NCBI RefSeq assembly: GCF_020829685.1
Contig: NZ_JAIVFR010000246.1
Location: forward strand, 1 to 8,281
From: Nostoc sp. CHAB 5715
GTDB taxonomy: Bacteria; Cyanobacteriota; Cyanobacteriia; Cyanobacteriales; Nostocaceae
Direction of reading: 5' to 3'
Length of the DNA stretch: 8,281 bases
A model generated the notes under the pieces. It was not told the origin of the DNA. It did no database searches and was given only the letters and a program-made list of their open reading frames with translations. The position numbers and the translations under genes were made by a program. Below are positions 5,734 through 8,281 of the stretch, one piece after another (positions within the stretch are counted from its first letter, which is position 1; every line of letters starts with the position of its first letter).

Positions 5734-6369
5734 TTAGGCAGGAATTTTTTCGCGGACTTGAGCAACAAAATTAGATAGGATTTGCAATCCGATATTAGAG
5801 GATTTTTCGGGGTGAAATTGGACTGCCATCAGGTTTTCGTGGGCGATCGCAGCTGTGACGGTTTGAGTGCCGTGGGTGATGGTTGCTGCACGGATTAACG
5901 GGTCTATTGGGTCAACATAGTAGGAATGGACAAAATACACCCAAGGATCGGACGGTAAATGCTCCCACAAAAGACTTTTTGGTTGAGTCACTTCCAGTTG
6001 ATTCCAACCCATGTGAGGAATAGTGATGTCAGGTTCTGGGCGAAACCGCCGCACTTTTCCTTTGATAATTCCTAGTCCTGGTTGAGTACCTTCTGCACTT
6101 GATTCAAAGAGAATTTGCAATCCTAAACAAATTCCCAAAAAAGGTTTACCAGATGCGATCGCTTCTTTAATAGGTTGTTCCAAACCACGCGATCGCAGGT
6201 GTTGGACTGCTGGATCAAATGCTCCCACCCCCGGCAGAACTATTGCATCTGCCTGCTCTAATTCCTTTGGAGAATAAGTAACATTAGGAGTTGCTCCAGC
6301 TTTTTCTAAGCCTTTGCAGACTGAATGCAAATTTCCCATCTCGTAGTCTACGATCGCAATTACTGGCAT
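5734..6369 (-). CDS. hisH: imidazole glycerol phosphate synthase, glutaminase subunit HisH
   Basis: HisH hydrolyses glutamine and channels ammonia to HisF, which makes imidazole glycerol phosphate and AICAR, linking histidine and purine synthesis. The 211-aa product is a class I glutamine amidotransferase. It has the N-terminal IAIVDYEMGNLHSV, oxyanion-strand LPGVGAF at about 45-51, nucleophile Cys81 in GICLGLQ, and His186 and Glu188 in QFHPEKSS completing the triad. HMGWN at 119-123 is also typical of HisH. Length matches the family. The ATG at 6369 has AAGGAG (6377-6382, complement) seven nt upstream, the best ribosome binding site on this strand. hisF is not in the window, so the two subunits are encoded apart. 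It is divergent from the peptidase C15 pseudogene. Three HIP1 sites lie within. Confidence 0.97.
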   Translation of the reverse strand: MPVIAIVDYEMGNLHSVCKGLEKAGATPNVTYSPKELEQADAIVLPGVGAFDPAVQHLRSRGLEQPIKEAIASGKPFLGICLGLQILFESSAEGTQPGLGIIKGKVRRFRPEPDITIPHMGWNQLEVTQPKSLLWEHLPSDPWVYFVHSYYVDPIDPLIRAATITHGTQTVTAAIAHENLMAVQFHPEKSSNIGLQILSNFVAQVREKIPA

Positions 6370-6427
6370 TTACCTGCTCCTTGTAAATTTATTATGGAGG
6401 GTTTTTCTATTCTAAATAATATTTGTT

Positions 6428-6993
6428 ATGAAGAAAAGAATTCTATTAACTTCTTTTGACATTTGGCTAAAATATCAACAGTCGAATTCTTCTGATGATT
6501 TATTACTTGAAGTTACGAAACTTGATCTGATACCAGATGACTTAAGTTTTTTACGCCAGTTACCCGTAGATGTGCAACTTGCTAGTACTCAGGTAAGGGA
6601 CTTACAAATGAATCAATTCAAAATTCAAAATGACGCTCGCGGACTCGCTTGCCGCCGGCGCTAACAAAATTCAAAATTAAATACAGCCACGCCACTTGCG
6701 GGTGGGGTTTCTACCTGCCTTGGGAAATAAGGATTTTTTTTGCCCACAAGGGGCAAGGTTTTGAACCTAGCTTTTTTCATAAAAAATAATCAATCGTTTT
6801 AGTAAGCAGGGGGAGCAGGAGGAGCAATCTTATCGCAGGGGAGGAAGAATCTAAAGATCGTTTTTGTTCTCCAAATTGGATAATTTATTTTCTGGAAGTC
6901 CCTAATGGAAAAAATTAATGCAATTCAACCTGATTACATTATCTGTTGTGGCATGGGTGTAAGCCGTACATAATTAAGTGGGGAAGCAGTTGC
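6428..6993 (+). pseudogene. peptidase C15 (pyroglutamyl-peptidase-like) gene, broken by a MITE, a nonsense codon and truncation
   Basis: The first 56 codons (MKKRILLTSFDIWLKYQQSN to QLASTQV) match the N-terminus of C15 peptidases, which remove N-terminal pyroglutamate. A 306-bp element then interrupts the gene. The same frame resumes at 6906 with MEKINAIQPDYIICCGMGVS, the core strand and glycine turn of the family. Removing the element plus one TAA copy joins QV to MEKINAIQ without a shift. Next comes TAA (6971-6973), probably a mutated sense codon, since the reading after it (LSGEAVA) still resembles the family. A second element starts at 6997, and no catalytic Cys/His region is recognisable beyond. 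Family proteins are about 200 aa, so more than half is gone. The uninterrupted reading of 78 aa has a C-terminus made entirely of inserted DNA. Confidence 0.8.
6597..6902. mobile_element. 306-bp MITE-like insertion in the peptidase C15 gene
   Basis: TAA flanks it at 6594-6596 and 6903-6905. The ends are GGGACTT and AAGTCCC, and inward they match GGGACTTmCArA at 10 of 12 positions. There is no transposase ORF. Inside are AATTCAAA repeats around a GC-rich block (6631-6662, CGCTCGCGGACTCGCTTGCC at its start), and a hairpin TTGCCC-ACAAG-GGGCAA near 6740. These look like older repeats nested in, or carried by, the element. The boundary is well supported because exact removal restores the host frame. 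Confidence 0.75.
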
Positions 6994-6996
6994 TAA

Positions 6997-7298
6997 GTAC
7001 AGCTTTGCGTAAAATCGTGGCGAATTGAGGGTTGAAATTTAAACGCTCCAGGGGCGCAGAGGTAAGCGCAAAGGTACGCAGAGAATTCGCTACGAATTAA
7101 ATTTGGCAATACCCTGCAATGCCAATGCATCGGGTAACAATGCCAATGCATCGGGTAACAATACCAATGCATCGGGTAACAATGCCAATGCATCGGGTAA
7201 CAATACCAATGCATCGGGTAACAATACCAATGCATCGGGTAACAATGCCAATGCGTCCCCTTGCATTAAAAACGCTACGATTTTACGCAAAGTTGTAC
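6997..7298. mobile_element. 302-bp MITE with 26-bp terminal inverted repeats and an internal tandem array
   Basis: The left end 6997-7022 starts GTACAGCTTTGCGTAAAATC and the complement of the right end 7273-7298 starts GTACAACTTTGCGTAAAATC; 24 of 26 positions agree. TAA flanks both sides (6994-6996, 7299-7301), the target duplication. Between the ends are a GC-rich stretch (7044-7082) of a type common in Nostoc spacers, and the 21-bp tandem array. No transposase is encoded. Confidence 0.85.
7117..7260. repeat. 21-bp tandem repeat array, six full copies plus a partial seventh
   Basis: Units start at 7117, 7138, 7159, 7180, 7201 and 7222, with a diverged partial copy at 7243-7260. Each unit reads CAAT(G/A)CC, then AATGCATCGGGTAA. 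The only variation is G or A at the fifth base (order G, G, A, G, A, A, G). Because 21 is divisible by three and only one of six frames has a stop, the array creates four overlapping spurious reading frames with heptapeptide repeats such as NANASGN. None has a ribosome binding site, so I do not call them genes. Confidence 0.93.
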
Positions 7299-7349
7299 TA
7301 AGTAAGTAGGCGAGAATAAATCAAATTAGATTAAGTAATGTAAAAAATC

Positions 7350-7378
7350 TTGAGATTATTTTGTAGTCCGTATTAAAT
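7350..7378 (+). promoter_or_regulatory. possible promoter for the DUF3370 gene
   Basis: TTGAGA (7350-7355) is followed after 17 nt by TTAAAT (7373-7378), about 40 nt upstream of the ATG. The hexamers are moderate and the DNA is AT-rich, so this is only a candidate. It lies outside the neighbouring MITE. Confidence 0.25.
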
Positions 7379-7418
7379 ATTAACAAACTGGCACTTTCAT
7401 CAAGTTGTTAATGTCTGT

Positions 7419-8180
7419 ATGGTGAAAGAAATATCTAAGTATATGTTGCCATTGTTACTAATTTTCCCGATTGCCCAATTAACTCCTTCTATGCCACCGC
7501 CTGAAGAAGTCGTGCAACCACAAGAAGTACGTCCTTTACCAGGACAATTGGATACAGTGCCAACTTTTAACAGCAATAGTCCAGAATTGGTGTTGAAAGA
7601 AGGAATTTTACTCTCTACTTTTCCACCAGATAGCAAAAAAGTGCCAACGGCGCATCTGAATTTTCCCTTTCGAGGACGATTTGATATTTTTGCCCACCAT
7701 GTTGCTAAAGCTGAACCGCCAGAGAATTTACGTAGGCGTAGCCCGTCGGAGACATCGCTGTATCTAGGGATAATTTTGCACAACCCTGGTTCTGAAGCAG
7801 TGAAGGTGAATATTTGGCAGGCGGCGAGTTATTTGAGTCAACCGGATGCACCATTTATTCAATTACCATCCTTTAGCCAAAATCTTTTGGGTACAATTTT
7901 TGCCGGCCCAGGCGATCGCGTCATGTCTGATGTACTGAGGGGAAGGCGACAAGAGATTTTTCCCGCTCAAATTGAGATTCCACCAGGGCAAAGTCGAATG
8001 TTACTAAATTTACCAATTCCTGTGCAGGGACTGACACCACCCCTCAATGGTCGGTCTACATTGATCCGATTGCAAAGTAATGGCACTGTCTATGCAGCTA
8101 GCCTAGCCATGTTTGCACGGGTTAATCCCGATGGCAGTGAGCGATCGCCTACTTTAGAAGAAAACCATAATCGTAGTTGA
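7419..8180 (+). CDS. DUF3370 family protein, C-terminally truncated
   Basis: DUF3370 proteins are cyanobacterial, usually exported and about 450 aa; their function is unknown to me. The first 25 residues contain a hydrophobic stretch (MLPLLLIFPIAQL) that fits a signal peptide or anchor, although no clear cleavage site is visible. The family signature follows: EVRPLPGQLDTVPTFNSNSP, GILLSTFPP, GRFDIFAHH, SLYLGIILHNPG, and later FAGPGDRVMSDVLRG. Only 253 codons remain. At PTLEE the reading enters sequence antisense to a transposase and stops after NHNRS, so roughly the C-terminal 200 residues are lost. A 21-nt dispersed repeat adds seven residues (RRSPSET region). The ATG at 7419 lacks a Shine-Dalgarno; the ATG at 7443 is an alternative. 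The product is probably non-functional or altered. Confidence 0.85.
   Translation: MVKEISKYMLPLLLIFPIAQLTPSMPPPEEVVQPQEVRPLPGQLDTVPTFNSNSPELVLKEGILLSTFPPDSKKVPTAHLNFPFRGRFDIFAHHVAKAEPPENLRRRSPSETSLYLGIILHNPGSEAVKVNIWQAASYLSQPDAPFIQLPSFSQNLLGTIFAGPGDRVMSDVLRGRRQEIFPAQIEIPPGQSRMLLNLPIPVQGLTPPLNGRSTLIRLQSNGTVYAASLAMFARVNPDGSERSPTLEENHNRS
7733..7753. repeat. 21-nt small dispersed repeat inserted in frame in the DUF3370 gene
   Basis: CG (7731-7732) and ATCGC (7754-7758) flank 21 nt that begin TAGGCGTAGCCCGTCGG. Without them the DNA reads ACGATCGCTG and the peptide NLRSLYLGII, as expected for the family. With them it reads NLRRRSPSETSLYLGII. On the minus strand the target is GCGAT^CG, the same break point as in the other two copies. 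Confidence 0.8.
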
Positions 8181-8281
8181 TTTCCAGCGAATGTATGCGT
8201 ACTGGTTCTATCACTAAAAAGTTCAAGTTGTTGTTCTTTAAAGCGATTTTCCATCTCGCCACGTTTACAGTATTTTTGTGT
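8156..8281 (-). pseudogene. fragment of an IS1380-type transposase, running off the right edge
   Basis: The minus strand is open from the window edge to 8156 and reads YCKRGEMENRFKEQQ, then LELFSDRTSTHTFAGNQLRL and WFSS. This is the conserved C-terminal catalytic-Glu region of DDE transposases annotated as IS1380 family. After WFSS, homology stops: the frame passes into antisense DUF3370 DNA, where family members would continue with a hydrophobic helix (AYVLL-like). So the transposase has lost its own C-terminus and the IS end at this junction. The upstream part lies outside the window. I recognise the family from memory; no search was run. Confidence 0.8.

Noticed and set aside
6598..6664. 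Genuine C-terminus of a 78-aa protein at 6428
   Set aside because: The sequence after codon 56 belongs to the inserted element, and the true continuation resumes at 6906.
7117..7260. CRISPR array
   Set aside because: The 21-bp units are directly contiguous without spacers, and there are no cas genes.
7103..7309. Plus-strand frame encoding NANASGN heptapeptide repeats, and antisense frames of DALALLP and MHWHCYP repeats
   Set aside because: They arise because the 21-bp array is a multiple of three and lacks stops in most frames; there is no ribosome binding site, and the frame runs into the MITE inverted repeat.

Overview
The window looks like chromosome of a filamentous, heterocyst-type cyanobacterium (Nostoc/Anabaena group). 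The evidence is a petG gene for cytochrome b6f, a CytM-type cytochrome, a DUF3370 protein, 11 intact copies of the cyanobacterial octamer HIP1 (GCGATCGC) in 8.3 kb, and heptameric tandem repeats in several spacers. No rRNA, tRNA or CRISPR array is visible.

Layout. 1-1615 (minus): rsmA followed by ispE, whose 3' end is off the left edge; they are separated by a heptamer-repeat block that has been absorbed into the rsmA C-terminus. 1616-1930: spacer with a possible gene relic. 1931-2540: a divergent pair, a small XRE regulator (minus) and a 77-aa conserved-looking protein (plus), around a repeated operator-like motif. 2547-2768: a non-autonomous mobile element made of four perfect hairpins, with terminal inverted repeats and a 9-bp target duplication. 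2987-3918 (minus): a parvulin-type peptidylprolyl isomerase preceded by an overlapping 46-codon ORF. 4254-4952: divergent cytM (minus) and petG (plus), both with non-ATG starts. 5082-6369 (minus): rsmD and hisH. 6428-7301 (plus): a peptidase C15 pseudogene broken by a 306-bp MITE and followed by a 302-bp MITE carrying a 21-bp tandem array; both have TAA target duplications. 7419-8281: a DUF3370 gene that lost its C-terminal half where it joins the antisense end of an IS1380-type transposase.

The core genes are housekeeping: isoprenoid synthesis (ispE), 16S rRNA methylation (rsmA, rsmD), histidine synthesis (hisH), and electron transport (petG, cytM). They do not form one pathway. The unusual content is the small mobile DNA. 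Three 21-nt insertions each split a HIP1 or near-HIP1 site after GCGAT. Two of them lie in genes, where each adds seven codons without breaking the frame. The MITE in the peptidase gene can be removed on paper to give back an uninterrupted reading frame across the junction.
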